Source: Pseudomonadota bacterium (GTDB lineage Bacteria > Pseudomonadota > Gammaproteobacteria > Xanthomonadales > Rhodanobacteraceae). From it: a stretch of 39,810 bases of DNA. The notes below the pieces were generated by a model. It was not told where the DNA came from and did not search any database. It was given only the letters and a program-made list of their open reading frames with translations. This document shows, one piece after another, positions 16,281-24,628 of the stretch (position 1 is its first letter; every line of letters begins with the position of its first letter). The DNA lies in the NCBI GenBank assembly GCA_018240505.1, contig JAFEFQ010000002.1, positions 1-39,810 of the forward strand, written 5' to 3'. Both the position numbers and the translations under genes were made by a program.

Positions 16281-17117
16281 TCAGCCCATGTCCTCGTAAT
16301 CGGCGGGATCCGGACCCAGCCGCGTGCCGTTGTCGAGTGCGCCTATCTTGGCGACGTCGTCGGCATCGAGCGCGAAGTCGAAGATCGCTGCGTTCTCAGC
16401 GATCCGTGCCGGCGTGGCCGATTTCGGGAAGATCACCCGGCCCGCCTGGATGTGCCAGCGCAGGACCACCTGCGCGGTGGTCCGGCCGTGCTTGCCGGCG
16501 ATGGCCTGCAACACGGGGTCGGCTAGCAGTTCGCCGCCGTGCGCCAGCGGGCTCCACGCCTCGGTGACGATGCCGTGCATCTTGCCGTAGGCGACCAGTT
16601 CGGTTTGTTCCAGCAACGGGTGCAGTTCGATCTGGTTGACCGCCGGCATCACGCCTGTCGCAGCGACGATACGATCGATGTCCTCGGCGCGGAAATTGGA
16701 GACACCGATCGAGCGCGCCTTGCCGGCGTTACGTGCTTCGATCAGCGCCTTCCAACTGTCGACGAAGCGGTCGTGGCGCGGGCACGGCCAATGGATGAGA
16801 TAGAGATCGACGTAGTCCAGCCCGAGTTTGGCGAGGCTAGTATCGAGCGCCTTCAGCGCCTGCTCGCGACCCTGGTCGGGATTGCTCAACTTCGTGGTGA
16901 TGAACAACTCGGCACGTGGCAGGCCGGAGGCGCGGATCGCGCGGCCGAGGCCTTCCTCGTTGGCGTAGGCGGCGGCGCCGTCGATGTGGCGATAGCCCTG
17001 TTCGAACGCGGCGCCGACTACGCGCGGCACATCGGCGTCCGGTACCTGCCAGATGCCCAACCCGAGTTGCGGAATACGTTGGCCGTCGTTGAGCGGAATG
17101 GATGGAATCGATGACAT
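16281..17117 (-). CDS. Aldo/keto reductase
   Basis: A 278-residue NADPH-dependent aldo/keto reductase of the 2,5-diketo-gluconate reductase type (AKR5-like). The catalytic tetrad is visible: Asp46 and Tyr51 (YRHIDGAAAYANEE), Lys76 (ITTKL) and His109 (YLIHWPCP). The phosphate-binding IFPKSATPARI segment lies near the C terminus. It sits between the sugar permease and sugar kinase genes in a tightly spaced unit, so it probably interconverts a keto-sugar or aldose and its alcohol in the cytoplasm before phosphorylation. The substrate is inferred only from context. Confidence 0.92.
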   Translation of the reverse strand: MSSIPSIPLNDGQRIPQLGLGIWQVPDADVPRVVGAAFEQGYRHIDGAAAYANEEGLGRAIRASGLPRAELFITTKLSNPDQGREQALKALDTSLAKLGLDYVDLYLIHWPCPRHDRFVDSWKALIEARNAGKARSIGVSNFRAEDIDRIVAATGVMPAVNQIELHPLLEQTELVAYGKMHGIVTEAWSPLAHGGELLADPVLQAIAGKHGRTTAQVVLRWHIQAGRVIFPKSATPARIAENAAIFDFALDADDVAKIGALDNGTRLGPDPADYEDMG

Positions 17118-17148
17118 GGGATCTCCTGAAGAATCTGTCTAAAAGGCG

Positions 17149-18435
17149 TCAGCGCAGCACACGCCGCGCACGCAACGCGAAGGCGAGAATGACGATAAAG
17201 CCGATCGCAGGCACTGCGATGGACCAATGGATCCCGGCCGCGTCAGAGACGGCGCCCATCAGCGCAGGCAGCAGCGCACCGCCGACGATGGCCATGACCA
17301 GCATGGAGGAGCCTAGCTTGCGATGGTCGTCGTCCATGCCGCTCAGGCCAAGCACGAAGATCGTCGGGAACATGATCGACATGAAGATGCTGACGCCGAC
17401 CAGCGCATACAGACCGATCCAGCCCGGCAGCGCGATCGCGACGATGCACAACAGCAGGTCGATCAGCGCGAACGCAGCCAGCAAATAGGCCGGCGACACC
17501 TTGCGCAGGAGCGCCGCGCCAGCGAAGCGCCCACACATGAACAGCGCCAGCGAAAGCGTCAGGAAGCCGGCGGCGGTCTTTTCCGGCGTGCCGGGCACCA
17601 CGTCCTGGAAATAACGGATCAGGTAGCTCCAGACGCCGACCTGCGCGCCGACATAGAACAACTGTGCCACCACCGCGAACACGAAGTTGCGGTTACGCAG
17701 CAACTCCTTCAGTTGCGCGCCGGTGCCAGCCTTGTGACCGCCGCCTTCGTCGCGCGTGGTCGGGAATTTCGTCCACGCCACCAACGCGACCCACAGCAGC
17801 ACCACCGTGCCGATCGCTAGATACGGCATCTGCACCGCCGCCGATTCTGTGGCGAAGTAAGCCACCCGCGCGGTCGGCGTCATCGCCGCCAGATCCTGCG
17901 CGCCGTACTCCACGCCGGAAAAAATGAAGTGCGAACCGATCATTACCCCGGTCATCGCGCCGAGTGGATTGAATGCCTGCGCCAAGTTCAGGCGCCGCGC
18001 CGCCCCTTCCGCCGGACCGAGCACGATGACCAGTGAATTGGCCGAGGTCTCTAGGAACGCCAAGCCGCTGGCGATCACGAACAGCGCCAGCAGGAACACG
18101 CCGTAGGTATGGATCGCGGCCGCGGGATAGAACAGGAAGGCGCCGGCTGCGAACAGCAGCAGGCCCAGCACCACAGCCGCCTTGTAACTGTAGCGGCGCA
18201 TGAACACGGCTGCGGGCATCGCAAACAGGAAATAGCCGAGGTAGAACGCGCTCTGCACGAGTCCAGCCTGCAGGTCGGACAACTCGAAAGCCTTCTTGAA
18301 CTGCTTGATCAGGATGTCGTTGAGGCTGGCCGCCGCACCCCAGAAAAAGAATAGGCTGATGATCAGCGCCAGCGGCGCCAGGGCGGTGCGCACACCGTTG
18401 CCGGCTGACGCCGCGGTGTTGTCTTTGTATTGCAT
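17149..18435 (-). CDS. FucP/GluP-type sugar:H+ symporter (MFS)
   Basis: A 428-residue, probably 12-helix inner-membrane transporter of the fucose:H+ symporter branch of the major facilitator superfamily. The first helix and loop, FFFWGAAASLNDILIKQFKK followed by AFELSDLQAGLVQSAFYLGY, closely resemble E. coli FucP. The start at 18435 is chosen over 18468 because GAGAGGGGAG is at the right distance and the hydrophobic core begins normally. It brings a monosaccharide into the cytoplasm for the aldo/keto reductase and kinase encoded next. The exact sugar (fucose, galactose, glucose, fructose) is undecided. Confidence 0.9.
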   Translation of the reverse strand: MQYKDNTAASAGNGVRTALAPLALIISLFFFWGAAASLNDILIKQFKKAFELSDLQAGLVQSAFYLGYFLFAMPAAVFMRRYSYKAAVVLGLLLFAAGAFLFYPAAAIHTYGVFLLALFVIASGLAFLETSANSLVIVLGPAEGAARRLNLAQAFNPLGAMTGVMIGSHFIFSGVEYGAQDLAAMTPTARVAYFATESAAVQMPYLAIGTVVLLWVALVAWTKFPTTRDEGGGHKAGTGAQLKELLRNRNFVFAVVAQLFYVGAQVGVWSYLIRYFQDVVPGTPEKTAAGFLTLSLALFMCGRFAGAALLRKVSPAYLLAAFALIDLLLCIVAIALPGWIGLYALVGVSIFMSIMFPTIFVLGLSGMDDDHRKLGSSMLVMAIVGGALLPALMGAVSDAAGIHWSIAVPAIGFIVILAFALRARRVLR

Positions 18436-18480
18436 CCGACTCCCCTCTCGGGATGAGAAAACGCTCATGGATCGTCAGTA

Positions 18481-20490
18481 TCAGAAAGCGACACTGTTGC
18501 GCATGTTCAATCGCAGCTCACCGACTGCGCGACGTGCCTGATCGATGGCATCGGGCGTGCTGTCGCGGGCGGCGGCATCACAGTTGGCGATGGCGATGTT
18601 GCCGTAGGGCATGCGCGCGCGTTCGTGCGGAGGCTGCTCGCCGCGATCGAGAAACTCGTCGAACACTGACGAATACATGTACGAATAGCCGTGGCCCCAG
18701 CGATTGACGGTGATACCGGCGATGTCGCGGCGGGCGTCGAAGCCATACGGGCCGAGCATGCGGGAAAGCTGGTCGCGCACGTGGAATTCGTAGGTCTTGA
18801 AGTCGGTGCCGTACATCTCTGCGCGAGCGATGCGGTATTGGTCCTTGACCGGAACCCCCGGCGTCTCGAAAACGCGCAGCATGGTCAGCACGGTCGGTTC
18901 GTTGGGCGAGGTCGAACGCTTGTAGCCGCCGATGTCGACCGGGCATTCGAGCAGGATCTGCGAGTAGTAGCCGTTGGGCGCGTTTATGAAGCAGGCGCCT
19001 GCCTTGTGGAACGCGCGCCAGTTGCGCAACCAGACGTTGACCCACAGATTGGCCGCATGCACCTGATAGCGAAGCGCTTGTTTCTGCCAGTCCGGCAATT
19101 CTTGGCAGATGTACGGGATGACGTGGTGCCAGCAGGCCAGCACGCAATGGCGGGCGCGCACGCGGTAGATCTTGCCGTCGCAAGAATAGAGCACGCTGAC
19201 GCCGCTTGGCGTGTTGGCGACCCGGACAGCGGTGCTGTTCAGGCGGATGCGGTTGCGGTTCGCCGGCAGGTCCAGGCACGAATAGTCGGCGCGTTGCAGG
19301 ATCGAATCCTCCAGCGTCTTGCCGGGCAGCGACTCGGGGATCAACTGGCGAACGATCAGCCGGGCGATGGTCGCATTACCGTCGGGGAAATGGTAGTTGG
19401 CGATAGGCTCGTGGGTCGTCGCAGCCGGAGGGGACAAAGCGCTCGGCGGCAGCGGATTGTCCGGCCCGAGATCCATGCCGAGGAAGCCGGGCATGCCGCG
19501 TCGGCGCGCCGCGATCGCCGACATTCCGGACAGGCCACGCGCACTGCCGAAGGTGCGGTCGCGTAGATAGGTGACCGCCATCGGATCGACCTTGGCGATG
19601 TCCAACAGGAAATCGCGGTAGGTGACCTTGCGCAATTTCTTCACGCGCTCGGCAGGCGTCATGCCGGGCAGATAGTCGGTCTTCGCCGTGTACAGCCGGT
19701 ACACATCCTTGCGCGCCTGCTGGTTCATCGGCGCGCGTGCGAGGAATTCGGACCAGCGCTTCGCCTGGTCGGGCGGCGTGTTCGGGTCGTGCAGGGCGAT
19801 GAATTCGATCCACGGCGCTGGATCGCCCATCAGCAGGTCCTTGCCGAAGGTGGCCTGGTCGTAATAGACCGACTGTCCCATGCCCAAGCGCTGGTAGAAG
19901 AAGGTGTCCTGGTTGTCGCGGTTGAGTCGGGCGATGTCATCGATGCCGATCGATTGCATGAAGCTGCGCGCATTCTCACTGCCGGGCGAGATGTTGAAGG
20001 TGCCGGCATTGGACATTACGATGCGGTCGCCAAAATCGAACTCGTTGCGCTTGGCGTGGCCGCCGAAGTCGTCGTGATTGTCCAGCACCAGCGTGCGCGC
20101 CTTGCCGCCGCTGTCCTGGGAGTAGTACAGCGCGGCCGACAGCCCGCTGATGCCGCCGCCGACAACGACGAGGTCGTATTCCTCGCCGGTGTCTTCGACT
20201 CGGGCTTCGTCGATGTGGAGCGTGCCGTCGCGCATTTCGTGGCCAACCGCGAACGCCTTCGGATAGCCGCTGCCACGCATGCCGGTCAATGCCGGCGGAT
20301 ACGTGCCCGGCGTTGTCGAAGCCGCGCCCGCGGTCGACGGCGGTGCTGGCATACCCGCGGCAGCAGCCAGCACGTTTGAGGCAAGACCGGAGGTGGCGAT
20401 TACCAGCGAACTCTTGAGCACGCCATTGATGAAATCGCGGCGCTCGATGTTGTCGAGCATGCCCAGTTGCTCATGCCTCTTCTCGGTCAT
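18481..20490 (-). CDS. Tat-exported FAD-dependent oxidoreductase (spermidine-dehydrogenase-like family)
   Basis: A 669-residue flavoprotein. The N terminus has a twin-arginine-like signal (IERRDFINGVLKSSLVIA, Arg17-Arg18). A dinucleotide-binding motif, YDLVVVGGGISGLSAALYYS, has GGGISG at 111-116. The YPPALTGMRGSGYP segment before it and LVLDNHDDFGGHAKRNEF after it resemble, from memory, the spermidine dehydrogenase group of NAD(P)/FAD-binding proteins. It is encoded 15 bases after the TonB receptor and just before a sugar permease, so in this context it may oxidise a sugar or polyol in the periplasm. No polyamine genes are nearby. The substrate is unknown; a membrane electron acceptor is plausible. 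Confidence 0.8.
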   Translation of the reverse strand: MTEKRHEQLGMLDNIERRDFINGVLKSSLVIATSGLASNVLAAAAGMPAPPSTAGAASTTPGTYPPALTGMRGSGYPKAFAVGHEMRDGTLHIDEARVEDTGEEYDLVVVGGGISGLSAALYYSQDSGGKARTLVLDNHDDFGGHAKRNEFDFGDRIVMSNAGTFNISPGSENARSFMQSIGIDDIARLNRDNQDTFFYQRLGMGQSVYYDQATFGKDLLMGDPAPWIEFIALHDPNTPPDQAKRWSEFLARAPMNQQARKDVYRLYTAKTDYLPGMTPAERVKKLRKVTYRDFLLDIAKVDPMAVTYLRDRTFGSARGLSGMSAIAARRRGMPGFLGMDLGPDNPLPPSALSPPAATTHEPIANYHFPDGNATIARLIVRQLIPESLPGKTLEDSILQRADYSCLDLPANRNRIRLNSTAVRVANTPSGVSVLYSCDGKIYRVRARHCVLACWHHVIPYICQELPDWQKQALRYQVHAANLWVNVWLRNWRAFHKAGACFINAPNGYYSQILLECPVDIGGYKRSTSPNEPTVLTMLRVFETPGVPVKDQYRIARAEMYGTDFKTYEFHVRDQLSRMLGPYGFDARRDIAGITVNRWGHGYSYMYSSVFDEFLDRGEQPPHERARMPYGNIAIANCDAAARDSTPDAIDQARRAVGELRLNMRNSVAF

Positions 20491-20505
20491 GCGGATCTCC
20501 CGGAA

Positions 20506-23046
20506 TCAGAAGCGGTAGTTGATGCGGGCGAAATAGTAACCACCCAACGCGCTGATGGAATCCAACGGATCGTACATCCATTGATACGTTGCCCTGTTGC
20601 TGGCGCTTATGGCCGCATTCGGAATCTTGCTGGCCTTCTTGTTGAAGACGTTATCGACGCCTGCGGTCACGCTGAGGCCATTGCCGAAGTCGTATCCGCC
20701 GGACAAGGAGGTGATCAGCTTGGGCGAGATCGTGTAGTGGTAATTATTGCCGAGGCGCTTGATCGGTCCATAGTGGGTGAAGTGAACTCCGAGGTTCACG
20801 CTGTCGCCCGTCCAGGTGATCCCGGCTACTTGCGTGTACTTGGGCGATCGGTAGCGCAGGTTGTATTGGGTGGTCTCGTTGAGCAGCGCAACGTAGGGCA
20901 GATTGGCCAGAATCGGCTGGATCCCTTCGGCTTGGGTGATGTCGGTCTTGACCGAATTGAGGGCGTAATCCCACCTCCACTTGCCAATGTCACTGTGGAT
21001 GGTGCCGTCCGCGGTGAATTCGACGCCGCGAGTCCGTGTGGAACCGATGGTGCGAAGGTAGCTGACGAACAGGCCCTTGTTCGAGCTGATCGCATAGCCG
21101 GCGCCGGCGAGTAAATTGTCGATGGTGCCGATCTGGTTCGTGGTCAGAACGTTGCCGTAGAAATCCACCACCCTGGTCGGGTTGGTGGGATCGTAACCGA
21201 CGTAAGTGGACATGCCCAACTGGTCGTTGATGTCGATCTGGTAGCCGTCGATTGCCAGATGCACATCATCTGCCGGAGAGTATGTGAATCCCAGGCTGTA
21301 GTTCGTGGATTTCTCCGGCTTGAGTGGGACCGCGCCCAGCGCCTTTGCCACTGGAGAGGAGACGCGGGCATTGACCTGTCGGAAGGTGGGCGTATCGGAA
21401 GTGAGCTGGAAGTTCTCCGCGGCCAACGACGGGGCGTGAAAGCCATTGCTGATGGTGGCGCGGATCGCGAAGGTGTCGGTGAAGTTGAAGCGTGTGGTCA
21501 ACCGGCCGGTGGAGACGTTGCCGAAATCGGAATGGTCCTCGAAGCGTCCGGCAATATCCAGGTACCAGCGTTCGGTGATATTGGCCGATGCGCCGACATA
21601 CGCGGCCAGGCTGTGGCGCGTACCGTGAACGGCATCGGCCGGCAGATATCCGGAATAAGCGGTGATGGCGCTGCCATACCAAGAGGCATATTCACCAGCG
21701 CCGCGAGTGTAACCTTCGTTCTGGTATTCCAGTCCGGCGCTGAAGTCCAACGGCGAATGGAATGCGGCGACATCGACGCTGCGACGCAGATCCAGATTCA
21801 ATACCGTCTGGGTGTAGGCCAGCTTGCCTGAGTAGACGTCGGTGGGGCCGCCGGGATAAGTGAGCGAATAATTGGCCGAGTTCTGCGTATAGACACGGTA
21901 GGAATCGCTGTTGCGGGTTGCGCTGAGATCCCAGTCCCAGCTGCCGAACATGCCCTTCAGCCCGAGCGCGGCGGAGTAGTCGCGTTCCTTGCCGACTGCC
22001 CTAGGCGTGAATCCGTTCGGATAGACGCTCGCGAATAAGCCCGCGTTGTTGGTCCACGTCGTGTAGGGCGTGCGCGTGTTCTGGCGCGTGCTCATCCGGC
22101 GGTCGCTGAGTGTCGTGAAAGAATACAACTTCACCGAATCGCTGAGGGCGTATTCGAGGTTGTACGCTGCGGACTTCAAGTTGTACTGCGGGGTGCTGTA
22201 GGCGTAGTCCTTGACGTTGCCGCGGTTGGCTTCGGCTGGATTGGCGGTGGTCCCCGTGCATAGGCTGTTATAGACGCAGAGCTTGGCCAAGCCGCCGCTG
22301 GAGTTGATCGCCGGGTACACCAAGTAGGTACTTTGGTAGGGCCTGACGCGGGTCGCTTCGTGCTGATTGGTGATGTCCACCGAGAGATTGAGGAATCCGT
22401 TCTGGCCAAGCGGCAGGCCCAGGTTCGCACCGTATTTGCCACGAGCGCCGTCGCCGGCGAAGCTCGTGCCACCTTCGGCGGTCACTTCGCCACCCTTGGC
22501 CGAGGACTTGAGAATGATGTTGACCACGCCGGTAATGGCATCGGAGCCGTAGATCGCCGAGGCGCCATCGCGCAGCACTTCGACATGGTCCACTGCGCTC
22601 ATCGGGATCAGCGCAATGTCGGTGTAGTTGTGGCCGGGGAAGCTGGTGTCGCTGGTGTAGGCGCTGACGTTGCGGCGCTTGCCGTTGACCAGCACCAGTG
22701 TGTAGCCCGGCGAGAGATTGCGCAGCATCGCGCCGCGAACCTGATTGTCCAGACCGCTGCCGTAGGTCTGCAGGCTCAGCGACGGCAGTTTGGTCAACAG
22801 TGCTTGCAACAAATCGCCCTTGCCGGTGGCGACCAAGTCCTTTGCGCTGATCAGGTCGATCGGGGTGGAACTGTTTTCCACCGTACGGGTACTGTTGCGC
22901 GAGCCGGTGACCACGATGGTCTCCATGCTCTTGGGCGCCGCTTCTTCTTCCGCGAAAGCACCGACCGGCGCGACCATAGCGATCATCGCGATGGCGATGG
23001 CGACGGACAATGAATTGCGAAATTGTGTGCGTGATGGTTGTTTCAT
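20506..23046 (-). CDS. TonB-dependent outer-membrane receptor
   Basis: An 846-residue TonB-dependent receptor. The start at 23046 gives a signal peptide (cut after GAFA, near residue 32) and has GGGGAGA upstream; a longer frame to 23175 runs back through the operator region. METIVVTGSR serves as the TonB box region. The plug has LVLVNGKRRNVS and VDHVEVLRDGASAIYGSDAI...GVVNIIL. The beta-barrel ends in the usual terminal Phe (ARINYRF). As first gene of the island unit it should import the substrate, probably an oligosaccharide or glycoside, across the outer membrane. Control by the LacI protein is expected from the two palindromes just upstream. GC is lower than in the lines sampled from the genes flanking the island. 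Confidence 0.95.
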   Translation of the reverse strand: MKQPSRTQFRNSLSVAIAIAMIAMVAPVGAFAEEEAAPKSMETIVVTGSRNSTRTVENSSTPIDLISAKDLVATGKGDLLQALLTKLPSLSLQTYGSGLDNQVRGAMLRNLSPGYTLVLVNGKRRNVSAYTSDTSFPGHNYTDIALIPMSAVDHVEVLRDGASAIYGSDAITGVVNIILKSSAKGGEVTAEGGTSFAGDGARGKYGANLGLPLGQNGFLNLSVDITNQHEATRVRPYQSTYLVYPAINSSGGLAKLCVYNSLCTGTTANPAEANRGNVKDYAYSTPQYNLKSAAYNLEYALSDSVKLYSFTTLSDRRMSTRQNTRTPYTTWTNNAGLFASVYPNGFTPRAVGKERDYSAALGLKGMFGSWDWDLSATRNSDSYRVYTQNSANYSLTYPGGPTDVYSGKLAYTQTVLNLDLRRSVDVAAFHSPLDFSAGLEYQNEGYTRGAGEYASWYGSAITAYSGYLPADAVHGTRHSLAAYVGASANITERWYLDIAGRFEDHSDFGNVSTGRLTTRFNFTDTFAIRATISNGFHAPSLAAENFQLTSDTPTFRQVNARVSSPVAKALGAVPLKPEKSTNYSLGFTYSPADDVHLAIDGYQIDINDQLGMSTYVGYDPTNPTRVVDFYGNVLTTNQIGTIDNLLAGAGYAISSNKGLFVSYLRTIGSTRTRGVEFTADGTIHSDIGKWRWDYALNSVKTDITQAEGIQPILANLPYVALLNETTQYNLRYRSPKYTQVAGITWTGDSVNLGVHFTHYGPIKRLGNNYHYTISPKLITSLSGGYDFGNGLSVTAGVDNVFNKKASKIPNAAISASNRATYQWMYDPLDSISALGGYYFARINYRF

Positions 23047-23082
23047 CTTGATATCTCCCCGAACCGATTCGTAGCTGGTTAT

Positions 23083-23104
23083 AAATTTAGATCGATCTAA
23101 ATTT
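23083..23104. promoter_or_regulatory. LacI-type operator O1 (perfect palindrome)
   Basis: A perfect 22-bp palindrome whose 20-bp core is AATTTAGATCGATCTAAATT, centred 47 bases upstream of the TonB receptor start codon. The central CG dyad is typical of LacI-family operators. The same core recurs at 23178-23197. Confidence 0.8.
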
Positions 23105-23177
23105 TCAGCGAAAAGAATCTTCAGCTGTTGCGATTGCCTACCATGTGAGTCTGGAATACGCGCTTTGACCATCATTC

Positions 23178-23197
23178 AATTTAGATCGATCTAAATT
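23178..23197. promoter_or_regulatory. LacI-type operator O2 (perfect palindrome)
   Basis: A second perfect copy of AATTTAGATCGATCTAAATT. Its centre is 94 bp from that of the first copy, about nine helical turns, so both face the same side of the DNA and could be bridged by one LacI tetramer. Confidence 0.8.
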
Positions 23198-23314
23198 AAA
23201 TGGAATTTGAACACATATCCAAACCCAATGCATGCCGCATCGCAACAAGATGGCGAGTTGACGCCGCGTCGCCAAAGAAATCGATCAGCGTCTCATCGAG
23301 GGCGGACGATGCCG

Positions 23315-24361
23315 TCAGGCCGAGGTGGGGGGGGCGGGTGAAGCGCTTTCGCGCTGGGTCAATTGCACGGGCACGATCACCGAGCGGCGTGGCAACGACG
23401 GATTAGCAACGCGCTGCAGCAGCAGTTCGGCAGCCTGGCGGCCACGCGCACGCGGATCGGCGTTCATCGTGGTGAGCGGCGGATTGTCGACCGCGGCCTC
23501 GGGAATATTGTCGAAGCCGGTGATGGCGAAATCGGCGCCGGGATGGCGGCCCAGCCGGGCCAAGCCCAGCATCAGGCCCAGCGCCACCGCGTCGTTGTAG
23601 CAGACTGCGGCGGTCGGCGCGGGATTCAGGGCGAACAACTCATCGGCATGCGCGTTTGCTTCGAGTCGAGTCGGTGCGGTTTCGATCATCCAGCTTTCGT
23701 CGACCGTGATGTTGGCGTCGCGCAATGCGTCTTGATATCCCAAGCGGCGTTCGCGGCACGAACTGGAATCGGCGTGCCCACCATAGAAGACGATGCGCCG
23801 GTGGCCAAGTGACAGCAGATGCTTCGTGGCGACACACATACCGGCGCGATTGTCCAAGCCGAGGAAGTCGTAGCCGAAGCCAGTGGGCTGGGTTTCGATC
23901 AAGGCGCGGTTGAATACCAGCAGTGGGGTTTGTTGGCCAATCATTAGTTCGATGTCGGTCGCATCGCTGGCCTCGGCCGGCGAAAGAATGATCCCGGCCG
24001 GATGGTGCTCCATCAAAGAGCCCAGCACCTGGCGTTGCCGCGCGAAGGATTCGTTGCTGCTTCCCAGCAAGGTGACGTAGCCCTTCGCGCCGAGCGTTTC
24101 GTCGACGCCAGTGGCGAACTCGGCGAAGAACGGGTTGGACAGGTCATTGATGACCAAGGCCACCGCCGTGGACACGTGCTGGCGCAATGTGGCCGCGGCA
24201 CGGTTGTAGACGTAACCTTGGCGCTGCATTTCCGCCTTGACCTGACGGCGAGTGTCGGCATGTACCAATGGGCTGCCGCGGAGTACCAGTGACACAGTCG
24301 CACGCGACACGCCGCAGGCGCGTGCGATGTCGTTCAGCGTGATTCGGCGTGGGTGATTCAA
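23315..24361 (-). CDS. LacI-family transcriptional regulator of the island
   Basis: A LacI/GalR-type repressor of about 348 residues. The N-terminal helix-turn-helix ITLNDIARACGVSRATVSLV is followed by the hinge and a periplasmic-binding-like effector domain (ALVINDLSNPFFAEF; TAAVCYNDAVALGLM; AITGFDNIPEAAVDNPPLTT). No ATG is available. I choose the TTG at 24361 (MNHPRRITLN), which has GAGGG 4 bases upstream and gives a family-like N terminus; a TTG at 24412 is the other option but has no ribosome binding site. The gene is upstream of the TonB receptor on the same strand, with two palindromic operators between them. Its 5' end lies about 70 bases from the orphan lysR fragment, so the native start or promoter may have been lost at the junction. 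Confidence 0.88.
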   Translation of the reverse strand: MNHPRRITLNDIARACGVSRATVSLVLRGSPLVHADTRRQVKAEMQRQGYVYNRAAATLRQHVSTAVALVINDLSNPFFAEFATGVDETLGAKGYVTLLGSSNESFARQRQVLGSLMEHHPAGIILSPAEASDATDIELMIGQQTPLLVFNRALIETQPTGFGYDFLGLDNRAGMCVATKHLLSLGHRRIVFYGGHADSSSCRERRLGYQDALRDANITVDESWMIETAPTRLEANAHADELFALNPAPTAAVCYNDAVALGLMLGLARLGRHPGADFAITGFDNIPEAAVDNPPLTTMNADPRARGRQAAELLLQRVANPSLPRRSVIVPVQLTQRESASPAPPTSA

Positions 24362-24418
24362 AAGGCCCTCGAGTTCAATCTGGATCAATCCGGTCTGGCC
24401 ATCGTGTGGCAAGAACCC

Positions 24419-24529
24419 ATGGACCGCAAGTCGTATCTATCCGAGCAGTCGCGCGCGTTCATCGACCTGATCAAGCCCGATCTGTTCGGCCGTCGCGACT
24501 ACTACGATTCCGGTCACTCGGAGCGCTAG
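24419..24529 (+). pseudogene. Orphan 3' fragment of a lysR gene
   Basis: From 24434 to 24529 the plus strand encodes the same last 31 residues and stop codon as the LysR gene ending at 14663. The frame starts at an in-frame ATG at 24419 (MDRKSYLSEQ) but has no helix-turn-helix or other LysR region upstream; homology fades within a few codons. It is on the strand opposite to lacI. It is the right boundary of the proposed island and is probably non-functional. Confidence 0.8.
24434..24529 (+). repeat. Right direct repeat: lysR 3' end copy
   Basis: Partner of 14568-14663. It matches 89 of 96 bases, and every difference is a silent third-position change (TAC/TAT, CTG/CTA, GAC/GAT, CGC/CGT, GAC/GAT, GGG/GGT, CAT/CAC). 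Confidence 0.9.
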
Positions 24530-24543
24530 CCGGCAACTGTGGA

Positions 24544-24572
24544 GAAACGGTGGAACCGCCGACGCCGCCGTT
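24544..24572 (+). terminator. Hairpin after the lysR fragment, possible ancestral lysR terminator
   Basis: AAACGGTGG (24544-24552) pairs with CCGCCGTTT (24564-24572), one G-U pair, 15 bases after the fragment's stop codon. No comparable hairpin follows the intact lysR at 14663. This fits the right flank being the original downstream context of lysR. Confidence 0.4.
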
Positions 24573-24628
24573 TCGCGCTGCGTCGCGGCGCGCTATCGTG
24601 AACGCCGTTTTTTCGCCCATCCGATCCA

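Larger units (their letters stand above)
14568..24529. mobile_element. Putative inserted catabolic island flanked by lysR 3' repeats
   Basis: About 9.8 kb lies between two direct copies of the LysR gene's 3' end. It carries a LacI regulator and a six-gene catabolic unit, all on the minus strand. GC of sampled lines in the TonB gene is about 57%, against 63-77% in lines from the genes on either side. No integrase, transposase or tRNA is present. The arrangement is what a single crossover between the chromosome and a circular DNA carrying a homologous lysR 3' segment would produce. Island status and mechanism are inferred from the repeat and composition. Confidence 0.6.

Noticed and set aside
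14568..24529. Classical integrase-driven island or transposon
   Set aside because: There is no integrase, transposase or terminal inverted repeat, and the repeats are 96 bp of coding sequence with silent differences, which does not fit a simple att site or target-site duplication.
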